DNA from: Pseudonocardia hydrocarbonoxydans
GTDB lineage: Bacteria > Actinomycetota > Actinomycetes > Mycobacteriales > Pseudonocardiaceae
Reading direction: 5' to 3'
Length of the DNA: 64,000 nt
NCBI RefSeq assembly: GCF_006539565.1
Contig: NZ_BJNG01000011.1
Coordinates: 62,001-126,000 of the forward strand
Below, in pieces: positions 32,766 through 41,749 of this stretch. Below the pieces are notes generated by a model. It was not told the origin of the DNA. It saw only the letters and a program-made list of their open reading frames with translations, and did no database searches. How positions within the stretch are numbered: the stretch's first letter is position 1; each line of letters opens with the position of its first letter. The position numbers were made by a program, and so were the translations under genes.

Positions 32766-34162
32766 CGGCCGATCCGCCCGCGCGTGCTGACCGCGACGGC
32801 GAGCGCGGTCGTCAGCGGCACCGCGGCCACCAGCCCGATGCTGCCCACCAGCGTCCGGACGATCTCGGTGGCGATCACCTGGCTGGTCAGGGTGTCGGCC
32901 AGGCCGCGCTCGGCCACGCTGAACAGCAGCAGCAGGGGCAGGGCCGCGCCCGCGTAGGCCAGCACCAGGGTGTTGACGGCGGAGGCGACGTGGTCGCGCC
33001 CGATCCGCATCGCCGAGGAGAACAGGGCGCCGGGACGCAGCGTGGGGTCGGCGGCGCGCAGCTCCCAGACGGCGCTGCTCTGGGTGACGGTGACGTCGTC
33101 GAGCGCGCCGAGCGCGCCGATCATGAGCCCGGCGAGCACGAGGCCGCGCCCGTCGACGGCGGTGCCCAGGGCGTTGGCCAGGCTCGCGGTGTCCTCGTCG
33201 GCGCCGGTCAGCCGGGCCGCCGCGGCGAACCCGACGCCCAGCACGCCGATCAGGACGAGGCTGCCGAACGTCCCGAGCACCGCCGTCGAGGTGCGGGAGC
33301 TGAACCCGTGGGTGAGGTACAGCGCGCAGAACATGATCGCCGTGCAGCCGACCACGGCGACCAGCAGCGGGTCGCGCCCGGCCAGGATCGCGGGCAGCAC
33401 GAACCCGACCAGCACCACGCCCGTCAGCACCAGGGACCCCAGTGCCGCGAGCCCGCGGAAGCGGCCGAGCGCCACCACCGCGGCGCCGAACAGCAGGGCG
33501 AGCACCAGCAGCGGGACCTCGCGCTGGAAGTCGGCGATCTGGTAGCTCTCCGGGTCGGCCGGGTCGCCGTCGACGGTGAGCAGCACCTCGTCGCCGGTGG
33601 TGAAGGGGGCGACGCCGCGCACCACCGACACCAGCGTGACGATGCTGGTGCCCGCCGCGTCGCCGCCGGTCAGGCGCACGGTCAGCGCCGCGCAGCCGCG
33701 GTCGCCCTCACCGGGGGAGCAGTCGCTCTCCGCCGTGGCCGACACGGTGCCCGGGACCCGGGGCAGGGCCGCCGCGCCGTCGAGGGGCTGTGCGCGCTCG
33801 TAGGGGAACAGCAGCACGAGCCCGACCAGCGTCGCCAGCGCGGCGGGGATCAGCAGCAGCGCGATCGCGACGTGCACCCGCCGGTCGGCGCGGGGGGCCG
33901 GCCCGTGGCCGTGCCCGTGGCCGGTGAGCGCGGGGGTCTCGGTGGGGTGGTCGTGCGGGACGGCGTCACGGTGGTCGTCGTCGGCGTGCCGGGCGCCTGC
34001 CGCGCCGTCGCCCGGAGCGGGATCGGGGCCGGGGTCGCGGTGCCGGCCGGCGGGCCGGGGCGTGATCCCGATCGGGCCGGTGTCGTCCTCGGGGTCGCCG
34101 GTCGCGGCGGGCGGGCCGGTGCCGCTGCCGCGGTGGCGGGGCCCGTGCCGGGGGGAGCTCAT
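32762..34162 (-). CDS. YibE/F-like multi-spanning membrane protein
   Basis: The 466-aa protein has a His/Pro-rich cytoplasmic tail (residues 1-95, with DDDHRDAVPHDH and GHGHGHG). One helix (about 98-120), an extracytoplasmic domain holding two Cys (DCSPGEGDRGC) and then seven or so helices follow, with ALYLTHGFSSRTSTAVLGT and GALGALDDVTVTQSSAVWEL, the YibE/F signature. Family function is unknown; the His-rich tail suggests metal contact. It is followed without a gap by the aldolase-like gene. Confidence 0.85.
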   Translation of the reverse strand: MSSPRHGPRHRGSGTGPPAATGDPEDDTGPIGITPRPAGRHRDPGPDPAPGDGAAGARHADDDHRDAVPHDHPTETPALTGHGHGHGPAPRADRRVHVAIALLLIPAALATLVGLVLLFPYERAQPLDGAAALPRVPGTVSATAESDCSPGEGDRGCAALTVRLTGGDAAGTSIVTLVSVVRGVAPFTTGDEVLLTVDGDPADPESYQIADFQREVPLLVLALLFGAAVVALGRFRGLAALGSLVLTGVVLVGFVLPAILAGRDPLLVAVVGCTAIMFCALYLTHGFSSRTSTAVLGTFGSLVLIGVLGVGFAAAARLTGADEDTASLANALGTAVDGRGLVLAGLMIGALGALDDVTVTQSSAVWELRAADPTLRPGALFSSAMRIGRDHVASAVNTLVLAYAGAALPLLLLFSVAERGLADTLTSQVIATEIVRTLVGSIGLVAAVPLTTALAVAVSTRGRIGR

Positions 34163-34221
34163 CCGCCGGATTCTCCCGTGTCGCCGCGGGCACCCGGCGT
34201 CCGGTCCACCCCGCCCGCCGC

Positions 34222-34938
34222 TCAGCCGACCGCGCGCACGACCTCCACGACGACGCTGACGTCCTGGCTGCCCGGCAGCAGCGGCACCGCCGCCGACTCC
34301 TGCGCCGCGAACGCGTCGGCGGCGAAGGGCTGCGGGCCGGGCTCGGCCGGGATCTCGGTGATCGAGAGCAGCGCGCCCACCGACACCCCCGCCGCCTCGG
34401 CCATCTGCTCGATCTGCGCCTCGGCCCGGCGCACGGCGTCCGCGCGGGCGGCCGCGCGCTGGTCCGAGTCGTCGTCGAGGGAGAAGGAGATCTGCTGTAC
34501 CCGCACCGCGTCACCCGCCGCCTGCGCCGCCGCGTCGATGAGGGCGCCGGCACCGTCGAGGTCGCGCAGCGTCGCCGTGACCTGGTTGGTCACCTCGTAC
34601 CCGGTGACCGTGCCGTCGGGGGAGTAGCTCGGGGAGATCGACAGCCCGCTGGTGCGCAGGTCCTCCTCCGCCACCGCGCTGCCGCGCAGCACCTCGATCA
34701 GCGCGGCCGCGCGGGTGCTGTTGTCCTCCAGCGCCGCGGCCGCCGCCGGGGCGTTCGTGGCGACGCCGAGCACGACGGTGAGCGTGTCCGGCGGCGCGCC
34801 GACGGTGCCGACGCCGCGCGCCGAGATGCCGGGTGCCGGGGTGCCGGGCGCCGGGGCCGCCGACCCCAGCTGGCCGGGCGCGGCGCAGCCGGCGAGGGCG
34901 AGGACGAGACCGACGGCGGGGAGGAGTGCGCGCTTCAT
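34222..34938 (-). CDS. SIMPLE (DUF541) domain lipoprotein
   Basis: The 238-aa protein has a signal peptide with lipobox LALAGC (about residues 12-17). The SIMPLE domain follows: ISARGVGTVGAPPDTLTVVLGVATNAP, LRTSGLSISPSYSPDGTVTGYEVTNQVTATLRDLDGAGALIDAAAQAAGDAV and ADAVRRAEAQIEQMAEAAGVSVG. Secreted or anchored SIMPLE proteins have no agreed function. It lies 44 bp after the transporter gene. Confidence 0.88.
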   Translation of the reverse strand: MKRALLPAVGLVLALAGCAAPGQLGSAAPAPGTPAPGISARGVGTVGAPPDTLTVVLGVATNAPAAAAALEDNSTRAAALIEVLRGSAVAEEDLRTSGLSISPSYSPDGTVTGYEVTNQVTATLRDLDGAGALIDAAAQAAGDAVRVQQISFSLDDDSDQRAAARADAVRRAEAQIEQMAEAAGVSVGALLSITEIPAEPGPQPFAADAFAAQESAAVPLLPGSQDVSVVVEVVRAVG

Positions 34939-34982
34939 GCCCCCAGGACGGAACGGGGGCCCGTCCGGTTGCACGGGCCCGG

Positions 34983-36287
34983 CTACGCGACGGGGACGCG
35001 CGCCTCCGGCCCGCTCAGGCTCCGCCGGTGCGTCTCCGGGGCCAGCGCCAGGCAGACCACGGTGAGCAGGCACAGCGCGGCGATGATCACCGAGATGGCG
35101 AGCGTTCCGCCGGTCGCCCCGTAGATCGCCGCGAACGCCAGCGGGGCGAACCCGGCGCCGGTCCCGGCGAGCTGGTAGCCCAGCGACGCTCCGGTGTACC
35201 GCGACCGCGTGGCGAACAGCTCGGTGTAGAGGGCGGCCAGCGGCCCGTAGAGCGCGGGGTGCAGCAGGCCCTGCCCGACGACGACCGCCACCACGAGCAG
35301 GGCCGTCGACCCGCTGCGGATCAGCGGGAACAGGGCGAACGCCCACGCCCCGCAGGCCACCGCCCCGGCGATCATCACCGGCCGCCGCCCGAGCCGGTCC
35401 GACAGCGCCGACCACCCGATGATCCCGGCGACCGCGGCCACCGACGACGCGGTGAGCGCGTTGAGCACGGTCGAGCGCGCGATGCCGGCCTCGACCGCGT
35501 AGGACAGCGAGAACGTGGTGATCGTGGCCTGCACGACGAACGCGGCGAAGCCGATGCCGACCGACAGGGCCAAGACCCGGGGGTGGTGGCGCAGGACGTC
35601 GAGCAGCGGGAAGGCGGGCGGGGCCTCCGCGATCCCGGCCCGGAACACCGGGGTCTCCTCGACGCGCGAGCGGACGAACAGCCCCAGCGCCAGCAGCACG
35701 GCGCTGAGCAGGAACGGGATGCGCCAGCCCCAGGACAGGAACGCCTCCTCGCTCATCGTCGCGGCGGTGACCGCCAGGACCACGGTCGACAGGACGCCGC
35801 CGCTGGGGGCGCCCGCGTTGGTGAAGCTGGCCCACAGCCCGCGCCGGGAGGTGGCGTGCTCGGCCGAGAGCAGCACGGCCCCGCCCCACTCGCCGCCGAC
35901 GGCGATCCCCTGGGCGACGCGCAGCACCACCAGCAGCACCGGGGCGAGCGCGCCGATCTGCGCCGGGGTGGGCAGCAGGCCGATCAGCACGCTCGCGACG
36001 CCCATCAGCGTCATCGTCGTGATCAGCATCTTCTTGCGGCCGACCCGGTCGCCGAAGTGGCCGAACAGGATCCCGCCGAGCGGGCGGGCGAGGTAGCCGG
36101 TGGCGAGCGTGCCGAGGCTCGCGATCGTGCCGACGACCGGGTCGAGCCCGGAGAAGAACACCGGCCCGAACACGAGCGCCGCGGCCGTGGCGTAGAGCAG
36201 GAAGTCGTAGTACTCGATCACGCTGCCGAGGTAGCTCGACAGCGCGGCGCGCCGGAGCTGGGTGGTGGCCGGGCCGGGTGCGGTCAT
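34983..36287 (-). CDS. MFS metabolite:H+ symporter (MHS family)
   Basis: The 434-aa transporter has twelve hydrophobic segments, SYLGSVIEYYDFLLYATAAALVFG at the start, the MFS loop motif GHFGDRVGRKKML (about residue 80), VLRVAQGIAVGGEWGGAVLLSAEH, GWRIPFLLS and the second-half SDRLGRRPVM. These match the MHS group that imports organic acids such as shikimate, ketoglutarate or aromatic acids. ATG 36287 follows GAGAGG. It is divergent from a PaaX regulator, so uptake of an aromatic acid is plausible. Confidence 0.88.
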   Translation of the reverse strand: MTAPGPATTQLRRAALSSYLGSVIEYYDFLLYATAAALVFGPVFFSGLDPVVGTIASLGTLATGYLARPLGGILFGHFGDRVGRKKMLITTMTLMGVASVLIGLLPTPAQIGALAPVLLVVLRVAQGIAVGGEWGGAVLLSAEHATSRRGLWASFTNAGAPSGGVLSTVVLAVTAATMSEEAFLSWGWRIPFLLSAVLLALGLFVRSRVEETPVFRAGIAEAPPAFPLLDVLRHHPRVLALSVGIGFAAFVVQATITTFSLSYAVEAGIARSTVLNALTASSVAAVAGIIGWSALSDRLGRRPVMIAGAVACGAWAFALFPLIRSGSTALLVVAVVVGQGLLHPALYGPLAALYTELFATRSRYTGASLGYQLAGTGAGFAPLAFAAIYGATGGTLAISVIIAALCLLTVVCLALAPETHRRSLSGPEARVPVA

Positions 36288-36324
36288 CGCACTGCCTCTC
36301 GTCGGGTGGTCCGCATCACGTCCG

Positions 36325-36354
36325 AGAGTAGGCATGTCAATCGACGACCGTCAA
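36325..36354 (-). promoter_or_regulatory. Promoter of the MFS transporter gene
   Basis: On the minus strand TTGACG (36354-36349) and TACTCT (36330-36325) are separated by 18 bases, a good sigma-70-type pair. The start codon is 38 bases downstream. Confidence 0.5.
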
Positions 36355-36372
36355 ACATCTGCCCAGTGTTGA
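36351..36372. promoter_or_regulatory. Near-palindrome between the PaaX and MFS genes
   Basis: TCAAACA (36351-36357) faces TGTTGA (36367-36372); it overlaps the -35 of the transporter promoter and lies just before the PaaX start. It is a candidate PaaX operator. Confidence 0.4.
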
Positions 36373-36391
36373 TCGTGGCTAGGCTTCCCCC

Positions 36392-37204
36392 GTGGACGAG
36401 GAACGGGACGGCGCCCGTCCGCAGACCGTGCTGCTGGCCTTCCTCGGCGCGTACGTCCTGGGCCGGGACGTGCAGGTCGCGACGGCCGGGGTGCTGGAGC
36501 TGCTGCGCCGCGCGGAGGTCTCCGAGCAGGCCGCCCGGTCCACGTTGAGCCGCGCGGCCCGCCGTGGCCTGCTCGAACGCACCCGGCACGGCCGGGAGGT
36601 CTACCTCGGGCTCACCCCGTCGGCCCGTCGCGTGCTCGACGACGGCAGCGACCGGATGTGGCGCACCGGCCCCGTCAACGACGACTGGGACGGCAGCTGG
36701 ACGCTGCTGTCGTACTCGCTGCCCGACTCGTGGGCGAAGCAGCGGCACGCGCTGCGGGCGCGGCTGGTCTGGGCGGGGTTCGGGTCGCTGCGCGGCGGGC
36801 TGTGGCTGGCCGCGGGGCCGGTGGACGTCACCGCGCTCGTCGACGGGCTGGAGGCGGCCGCGCACCTGTCGGCGTTCACCGCGACCGCGCTGCCGCCCAC
36901 CGACGTCGACACGCTGGTCCGCGACGCGTGGGACCTCGACGCACTCGCCGGGGACTACGCCCGGTTCGAGCGGCGCTGGTCGGACCCGGCGCGGGACCCG
37001 GCCGACCCGCTGGCCGCCCAGGTCGCACTGGAGGCCGACTGGCTGCGCACGATCCGCAACGACCCCCGCCTGCCCGTGCGGCACCTGCCGGCGTCGTGGC
37101 CCGCGGTCGGCGCCCACGACCTGTTCCTGCGCCGCCACCGCGAGCTCGCGCCGCGGGCTGCGGAGGTGGCGGCGCAGATCCTGCGGGTGCGCGAGGCCCG
37201 CTGA
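36392..37204 (+). CDS. PaaX-family transcriptional regulator
   Basis: The 270-aa protein has a winged-helix N-terminus (LLAFLGAYVLGRDVQVATAGVLELLRRAEVSEQAARSTLSRAARRGLLE). PaaX central and C-terminal domains follow (DDWDGSWTLLSYSLPDSWAKQRHALRARLVWAGFGSLRGGLWLAAGP; FLRRHRELAPRAAEV). PaaX proteins respond to aryl-CoA thioesters such as phenylacetyl-CoA. TAGGCT (36380-36385) six bases before GTG 36392 suggests a leaderless mRNA. The likely target is its own promoter and the divergent transporter. Confidence 0.9.
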   Translation: MDEERDGARPQTVLLAFLGAYVLGRDVQVATAGVLELLRRAEVSEQAARSTLSRAARRGLLERTRHGREVYLGLTPSARRVLDDGSDRMWRTGPVNDDWDGSWTLLSYSLPDSWAKQRHALRARLVWAGFGSLRGGLWLAAGPVDVTALVDGLEAAAHLSAFTATALPPTDVDTLVRDAWDLDALAGDYARFERRWSDPARDPADPLAAQVALEADWLRTIRNDPRLPVRHLPASWPAVGAHDLFLRRHRELAPRAAEVAAQILRVREAR

Positions 37205-37216
37205 GTCGGGTCGCCG

Positions 37217-37630
37217 TCAGCTCAGGGCCTCCCGGCACGCGTCGAGGTGGGCGCGCAGGGCGGTGCGCTGGGCCGGGTCCAGGGCGGCCAGCATCCGCTC
37301 CTCCAGGGCCCCCACCTCGTCGGCGAGGGCGGCGAGCAGGGCCCGGCCCTCGGCGGTGAGGCTGGTGCGCAGCCGCCTGCCGTGGGCCGGGTCCGGCGTG
37401 CGGACGATGTGCCCGCGGGCCTCCAGGGCCGTGACGATGTCGGCCATGGCCTGCGGCGTGACGAACGAGGTGCGGGCGAGATCGGCGGTGGTCAGGCCGT
37501 CGCGGCGCTCCAGGACGGTGAGCGCGGTGTAGGTCGCGGTCGTGAGGCCGTGCGGGCGCAGCAGCTCGTCGAGGTGCGACCGCACGGCCAGCTCGACCTG
37601 CTTGACGACGTACAGCAGGGACGGCGGCAC
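37217..37630 (-). CDS. MarR-family transcriptional regulator
   Basis: The 137-aa winged-helix protein (SHLDELLRPHGLTTATYTALTVLERRDGLTTADLARTSFVTPQAMADIVTALEARGHIVRTPDPAHGRRLRTSLTAEGR) is a typical MarR. It is divergent from a CoA-ligase operon, with a perfect palindrome in the 38-bp gap. By analogy with CouR-type regulators it probably represses both directions until an acyl-CoA binds. Confidence 0.9.
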   Translation of the reverse strand: MPPSLLYVVKQVELAVRSHLDELLRPHGLTTATYTALTVLERRDGLTTADLARTSFVTPQAMADIVTALEARGHIVRTPDPAHGRRLRTSLTAEGRALLAALADEVGALEERMLAALDPAQRTALRAHLDACREALS

Positions 37631-37640
37631 CCCTCGACAA

Positions 37641-37661
37641 TAACAGGGTTCCTGTTAATCT
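37641..37661. promoter_or_regulatory. MarR operator palindrome and -10 of the CoA-ligase operon
   Basis: TAACAGG-gtt-CCTGTTA (37641-37657) is a perfect dyad. TAATCT (37656-37661) overlaps its right end and lies seven bases before GTG 37669, so repressor binding would block a leaderless promoter directly. Confidence 0.7.
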
Positions 37662-37668
37662 CGGAGCC

Positions 37669-39156
37669 GTGCACCCACCCGACGGACTCGGCAGCTGGCC
37701 CGCGCGCCGCGCCCGGATCGACCCCGCCCGCACCGCGCTGGTCGGCCCGGGCGGCGGGCGCACCTACGGCGAGCTGGCCGAGCGCGTCGACCGGCTCGCC
37801 GGCGTCCTGGCCGCGGCCGGGGTCGGGAAGGGCGACCGGGTCGCGCAGCTCGGCGTCAACGCCGTCGAGGTGCTGGAGACGTTCTTCGCGGTCTGGCGCC
37901 TGGGGGCGATCGCGGTGCCGCTCAACCACCGCCTCGCCGGGCCCGAGATCCGGTACATGCTCGGCGACGTGGGCGCCTCGTTCCTGGTGGCCTCCCCGGA
38001 CGCCGCCGCGCTCGCCGCCGGGTTCGCCGGGCCGCGGCTGGAGATCGGGCCGGCCTACGAGGAGGCGCTGGCCGGGGCCGGGGGCGCGGCGCACCCCGTC
38101 GGCCTCGACGACCCCGCGCTCGTCCTCTACACCTCCGGCACCACCGGCCGCCCCAAGGGCGCGGTGCTCACCCACGGCAACCTGACCTGGAACACCGTCA
38201 ACCAGCTCGCCCACGTCGACGTCGCGGGCACCGACCGCGTGCTGTGCATCGCGCCGCTGTTCCACTGCGTCGGGATCGGGCAGATCACGCTGCCGACGCT
38301 GTTCAAGGGCGGGTCGGTGGAGCCGGTCGCGAAGGTCGACCCCGCCGCGATCCTCGCCCGGATCGGCGAGGCCGGGATCACCGGCTTCTCCGCCGTCCCG
38401 ACGATGCTGCAGATGCTCTGCGACCATCCCGGCTTCGCCGCCGCCGACCTGTCGTCGCTGCGCGTCGTCCAGTACGGCGGGTCGCCGGTGCCCGCCCGCG
38501 TCGCGGCCGCCTGGCTGGACCGCGGGGTGACGCTGCAGCAGGGCTACGGCATGACCGAGGCGAGCCCGGGGGTCCTCATGGCCACCCGCGAGGGCTCGAC
38601 CGCGCACCCGGTGTCGGTGGGCGTCCCGCACTTCTTCACCGACGTGGCGATGGTCCGCGACGGCGCCGTCGTGCCCCCGGACGCGGGGCCGGGGGAGTTG
38701 CTGGTGCGCGGCCCGAACGTGTTCGCCGGCTACTGGGGCCGGCCGGACGCCACCGCCGACGCCACCCTGGACGGCTGGTTCCGCACCGGCGACGTCCTCA
38801 CCGTCGACGACGACGGCTGGGCCACCGTCGTCGACCGCCTCACGGACATGTTCATCTCCGGCGGCGAGAACGTGTACCCGGCGGAGGTCGAGGCGGTGCT
38901 GCTGGCCGTCGACGGGGTGGTGGGCGCGGCCGTCGTCGGGGTGCCGGACCAGCGGTGGGGCGAGACCGGCGTCGGGTTCGTGCAGCCGGCCGAGGGCGTC
39001 GACCTCGACCCCGACGCGCTGCGCGGGCACCTGACCGCGCACCTGGCCCGGTACAAGGTGCCGCGCCGCATCGTGATCGTCGGGGAGCTGCCCCGCAACG
39101 CGACGGGCAAGCTCCGCCGCGCCGAGCTGCGGGCGACCGCGGAAGGACTCCGATGA
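37669..39156 (+). CDS. Acyl-CoA synthetase (AMP-dependent ligase)
   Basis: It activates a carboxylic acid to its CoA thioester with ATP. The 495-aa protein has the AMP-binding P-loop YTSGTTGRPKGAVLTHGN (about residues 155-172), QQGYGMTEASPG (about 290), GWFRTGDVLTVDDDGW, DMFISGGENVYPAEVE and the catalytic lysine in RNATGKLRR. It leads a five-gene operon with ATGA/GTGA junctions throughout. The gene set and MarR control suggest an aromatic or branched acid substrate; sequence alone would allow a medium- or long-chain fatty acid. Confidence 0.9.
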   Translation: MHPPDGLGSWPARRARIDPARTALVGPGGGRTYGELAERVDRLAGVLAAAGVGKGDRVAQLGVNAVEVLETFFAVWRLGAIAVPLNHRLAGPEIRYMLGDVGASFLVASPDAAALAAGFAGPRLEIGPAYEEALAGAGGAAHPVGLDDPALVLYTSGTTGRPKGAVLTHGNLTWNTVNQLAHVDVAGTDRVLCIAPLFHCVGIGQITLPTLFKGGSVEPVAKVDPAAILARIGEAGITGFSAVPTMLQMLCDHPGFAAADLSSLRVVQYGGSPVPARVAAAWLDRGVTLQQGYGMTEASPGVLMATREGSTAHPVSVGVPHFFTDVAMVRDGAVVPPDAGPGELLVRGPNVFAGYWGRPDATADATLDGWFRTGDVLTVDDDGWATVVDRLTDMFISGGENVYPAEVEAVLLAVDGVVGAAVVGVPDQRWGETGVGFVQPAEGVDLDPDALRGHLTAHLARYKVPRRIVIVGELPRNATGKLRRAELRATAEGLR

Positions 39157-39917
39157 CGCTGCAGGTGGAGGACCACGGTGCGGTCGCCGTCGTCCGGTTG
39201 GACCGCGCGGCCAAGCGCAACGCCCTCGACGACGCCACCGTGCTCGCCCTGGAGGCGTACTTCTCCGCGGTGCCCGAGGGGGTCCGCGCGGTGGTCCTCG
39301 ACGCCGAGGGCGAGCACTTCTCCGCCGGCCTCGACCTCGGTGAGCTGGCCGAGCGCGACGCCTACGAGGGCCTGCTGCACTCCCGGATGTGGCACCGCGC
39401 GTTCGCCCGGATCGAGCACGGCGGCGTGCCGGTCGTCGCCGTGCTCAAGGGGGCGGTCGTCGGCGGCGGGCTGGAGCTGGCCTGCGCCGCGCACATCCGG
39501 GTCGCCGAGCCGAGCGCGTTCTACGCCCTGCCCGAGGGCAGCCGCGGGCTGTTCGTCGGCGGCGGGGCGTCGGTGCGGGTGCCGAAGCTGATCGGGGTGC
39601 ACCGGATGGCCGACATGATGCTGACGGGCCGCGTGCTGGACGCCGACGAGGGCCACGCGCTCGGGCTGTCCCAGTACCGCGTCGAGGACGGCCACGGCCT
39701 CGATCACGCACTCGGGCTGGCGAAGAAGATCGCCGGCAACTCGCCCGTCACGAACTTCGCGGTGCTCCAGGCCCTGCCCCGCATCGCCGCGGCCGACCCG
39801 GAGCAGGGCTACCTGATGGAGTCGCTGATGGCCGCGGTGGCGTCGAGCAGCGAGGAGGCGCAGACCCGGATGCGGGAGTTCCTGGCCGGGCGTGGGCCGA
39901 AGGTGGCGAAGAAGTGA
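39153..39917 (+). CDS. Enoyl-CoA hydratase/isomerase (crotonase) family protein
   Basis: The 254-aa crotonase has the oxyanion-hole segments HFSAGLDLGEL (about residues 53-63) and KGAVVGGGLELACAAHIRVAEPSAFYALPEGSRGLFVGGGASVRVPKLIG (about 92-140). The Glu of LPEGSRG is at the catalytic position. It would hydrate the alpha-beta unsaturated CoA ester from the ligase step. Overlaps on both sides are 4 bp. Confidence 0.9.
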   Translation: MTLQVEDHGAVAVVRLDRAAKRNALDDATVLALEAYFSAVPEGVRAVVLDAEGEHFSAGLDLGELAERDAYEGLLHSRMWHRAFARIEHGGVPVVAVLKGAVVGGGLELACAAHIRVAEPSAFYALPEGSRGLFVGGGASVRVPKLIGVHRMADMMLTGRVLDADEGHALGLSQYRVEDGHGLDHALGLAKKIAGNSPVTNFAVLQALPRIAAADPEQGYLMESLMAAVASSSEEAQTRMREFLAGRGPKVAKK

Positions 39918-41749
39918 GCCGGATCGAGGCCTTCGCCGCGGCGGTCGGTGTCGACGACCACGCCGCCCTGCACCGCTGGTCGGTCACCGACCTCGACGGG
40001 TTCTGGTCGGCTGTCGTCGAGCACCTCGGCGTCGAGTTCACGACCCCGCCGACCGCGGTGCTGGGCCGCCGGGAGATGCCGGGGGCGCGGTGGTTCCCCG
40101 GCGCCGAGCTGAACTACGCCGCGCACGCGCTGCGCGGGACCGGTGGCGTCGCCGTCGTCGCGTACTCCCAGACCCGCGACGTGATCGAGCTGACCTGGGA
40201 CGAGCTGCGCGACCAGGTCGCCAGGGCCCGCGCCGGGCTGGTGCGGCTCGGCGTCGGCCGCGGCGACCGGGTCGTCGCCTACCTGCCCAACATCCCCGAG
40301 ACGCTCGTCGCGTTCCTGGCCACGGCGAGCCTCGGCGCGGTCTGGGCGAGCTGCGCACCGGAGTTCGGGGCGCGCGCGGTGATCGACCGCTTCGCCCAGA
40401 TCGAGCCCACCGTCCTGCTCGCCGCGCCCGGCTACACCTACGGCGCGACGCCGGTCGACCGCCGCGCCGAGGTCGCGGCCCTGCGCGCGGGCCTGCCCAC
40501 GGTGCGCCACGTCGTCGCGGTGCCCGGCGACCTGCCCGACGCCACGACCTGGGCCGACCTGCTGGCCGAGCCCGCCGGGCCCGCGTTCGACCCCGTCCCG
40601 TTCGACCACCCGCTCTACGTCCTGTTCTCCTCGGGCACGACGGGGAAGCCGAAGGCGATCGTGCACGGGCACGGCGGGATCACCGTCGAGCACCTGAAGA
40701 ACCACGCGCTGAGCTGGGACCTCGGGCCCGGCGACCGGATCCTGTGGTTCTCCACCACCGCCTGGATGATGTGGAACGCGCTGGTCTCCGGGCTGCTGTG
40801 CGGGGCGTCGGTGGTGCTGGTCGACGGCAACCCGGTCCACCCCGACGTCGGATGGCAGTGGCGGATCGCGCAGGAGACCGGGGCGACGCTGATGGGCGCC
40901 TCGCCCGGGTTCCTCATGGCGTGCCGCGCCGAGGGGTACGTGCCGCCCCCGCTGCCCCGGCTGCGCCAGCTCGGCGCCGCCGGGAGCCCGCTGCCGCCGG
41001 AGGGGTACCGCTGGGTCGCCGAGCACCTCGACGGCGTGCTGCTCAACGTGGGCAGCGGCGGCACCGACGTCTGCACCGGGATCGTGCAGGGCAGCCCGTG
41101 GCAGCCGAGCGTGACCGGCGAGATCGCCGGGCCCGCGCTCGGCGTGGCCGCCGCCGCGTTCGACGAGGACGGGAAGCCGGTCGTCGGGGAGCTGGGGGAG
41201 CTGGTGATCACCGAGCCGATGCCGTCGATGCCGGTCGGCTTCTGGGGCGATCCGGACGGGTCGCGCTACCGGTCGTCGTACTTCGACGTCTGGCCCGGCG
41301 TGTGGCGCCACGGCGACTGGGTGCGGTTCTCCGGGTCCGGCAGCTGCGTGATCGCCGGCCGCTCGGACGCCACGCTCAACCGCGGCGGCGTCCGGCTGGG
41401 CACCGCGGAGTTCTACGCGGTCGTCGAGGAGCTGCCCGGGATCGTCGACAGCCTGGTCGTGCACCTGGAGGACCCGGCGGGCGGCAACGGGGAGCTGCTG
41501 CTGTTCGTCCAGCTCGCCGAGGGTGCCGAGCTGGACGAGGCGCGGATCGCCCGCGAGCTGCGCACCGCGCTGAGCCCGCGGCACGTCCCCGACCGGATCA
41601 CCGCGGTGCCGGTGGTGCCGCGCAACCGCACGGGCAAGAAGCTGGAGCTGCCGGTGAAACGGATCCTGCTCGGCGCCGAGGTCGACGACACCGCCCGCGG
41701 CGTGCTCGCCGACCCCACCGCCCTCGACGTCTTCCCGGGCCTGCGATGA
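39914..41749 (+). CDS. Acetoacetyl-CoA synthetase (acetoacetate-CoA ligase type)
   Basis: The 611-aa adenylate-forming enzyme has the N-terminal domain of this subfamily (FWSAVVEHLGVEF, MPGARWFPGAELNYAAHAL). It also shows LFSSGTTGKPKAIVHGHGG (about residue 237), ILWFSTTAWMMWNALVSGLLCGASVVL, NVGSGGTDVCTG and the end motif RNRTGKKLELPVKRILLG. It would activate a beta-keto acid such as acetoacetate. Within this operon it may recycle a keto acid released by the terminal hydrolase. Confidence 0.9.
   Translation: MSRIEAFAAAVGVDDHAALHRWSVTDLDGFWSAVVEHLGVEFTTPPTAVLGRREMPGARWFPGAELNYAAHALRGTGGVAVVAYSQTRDVIELTWDELRDQVARARAGLVRLGVGRGDRVVAYLPNIPETLVAFLATASLGAVWASCAPEFGARAVIDRFAQIEPTVLLAAPGYTYGATPVDRRAEVAALRAGLPTVRHVVAVPGDLPDATTWADLLAEPAGPAFDPVPFDHPLYVLFSSGTTGKPKAIVHGHGGITVEHLKNHALSWDLGPGDRILWFSTTAWMMWNALVSGLLCGASVVLVDGNPVHPDVGWQWRIAQETGATLMGASPGFLMACRAEGYVPPPLPRLRQLGAAGSPLPPEGYRWVAEHLDGVLLNVGSGGTDVCTGIVQGSPWQPSVTGEIAGPALGVAAAAFDEDGKPVVGELGELVITEPMPSMPVGFWGDPDGSRYRSSYFDVWPGVWRHGDWVRFSGSGSCVIAGRSDATLNRGGVRLGTAEFYAVVEELPGIVDSLVVHLEDPAGGNGELLLFVQLAEGAELDEARIARELRTALSPRHVPDRITAVPVVPRNRTGKKLELPVKRILLGAEVDDTARGVLADPTALDVFPGLR

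Noticed and set aside
31418..34627. A 1069-codon open frame on the + strand
   Set aside because: It is antisense to the Scr1, aldolase, YibE/F and SIMPLE genes, all of which have clear family motifs. The antisense product is low-complexity.
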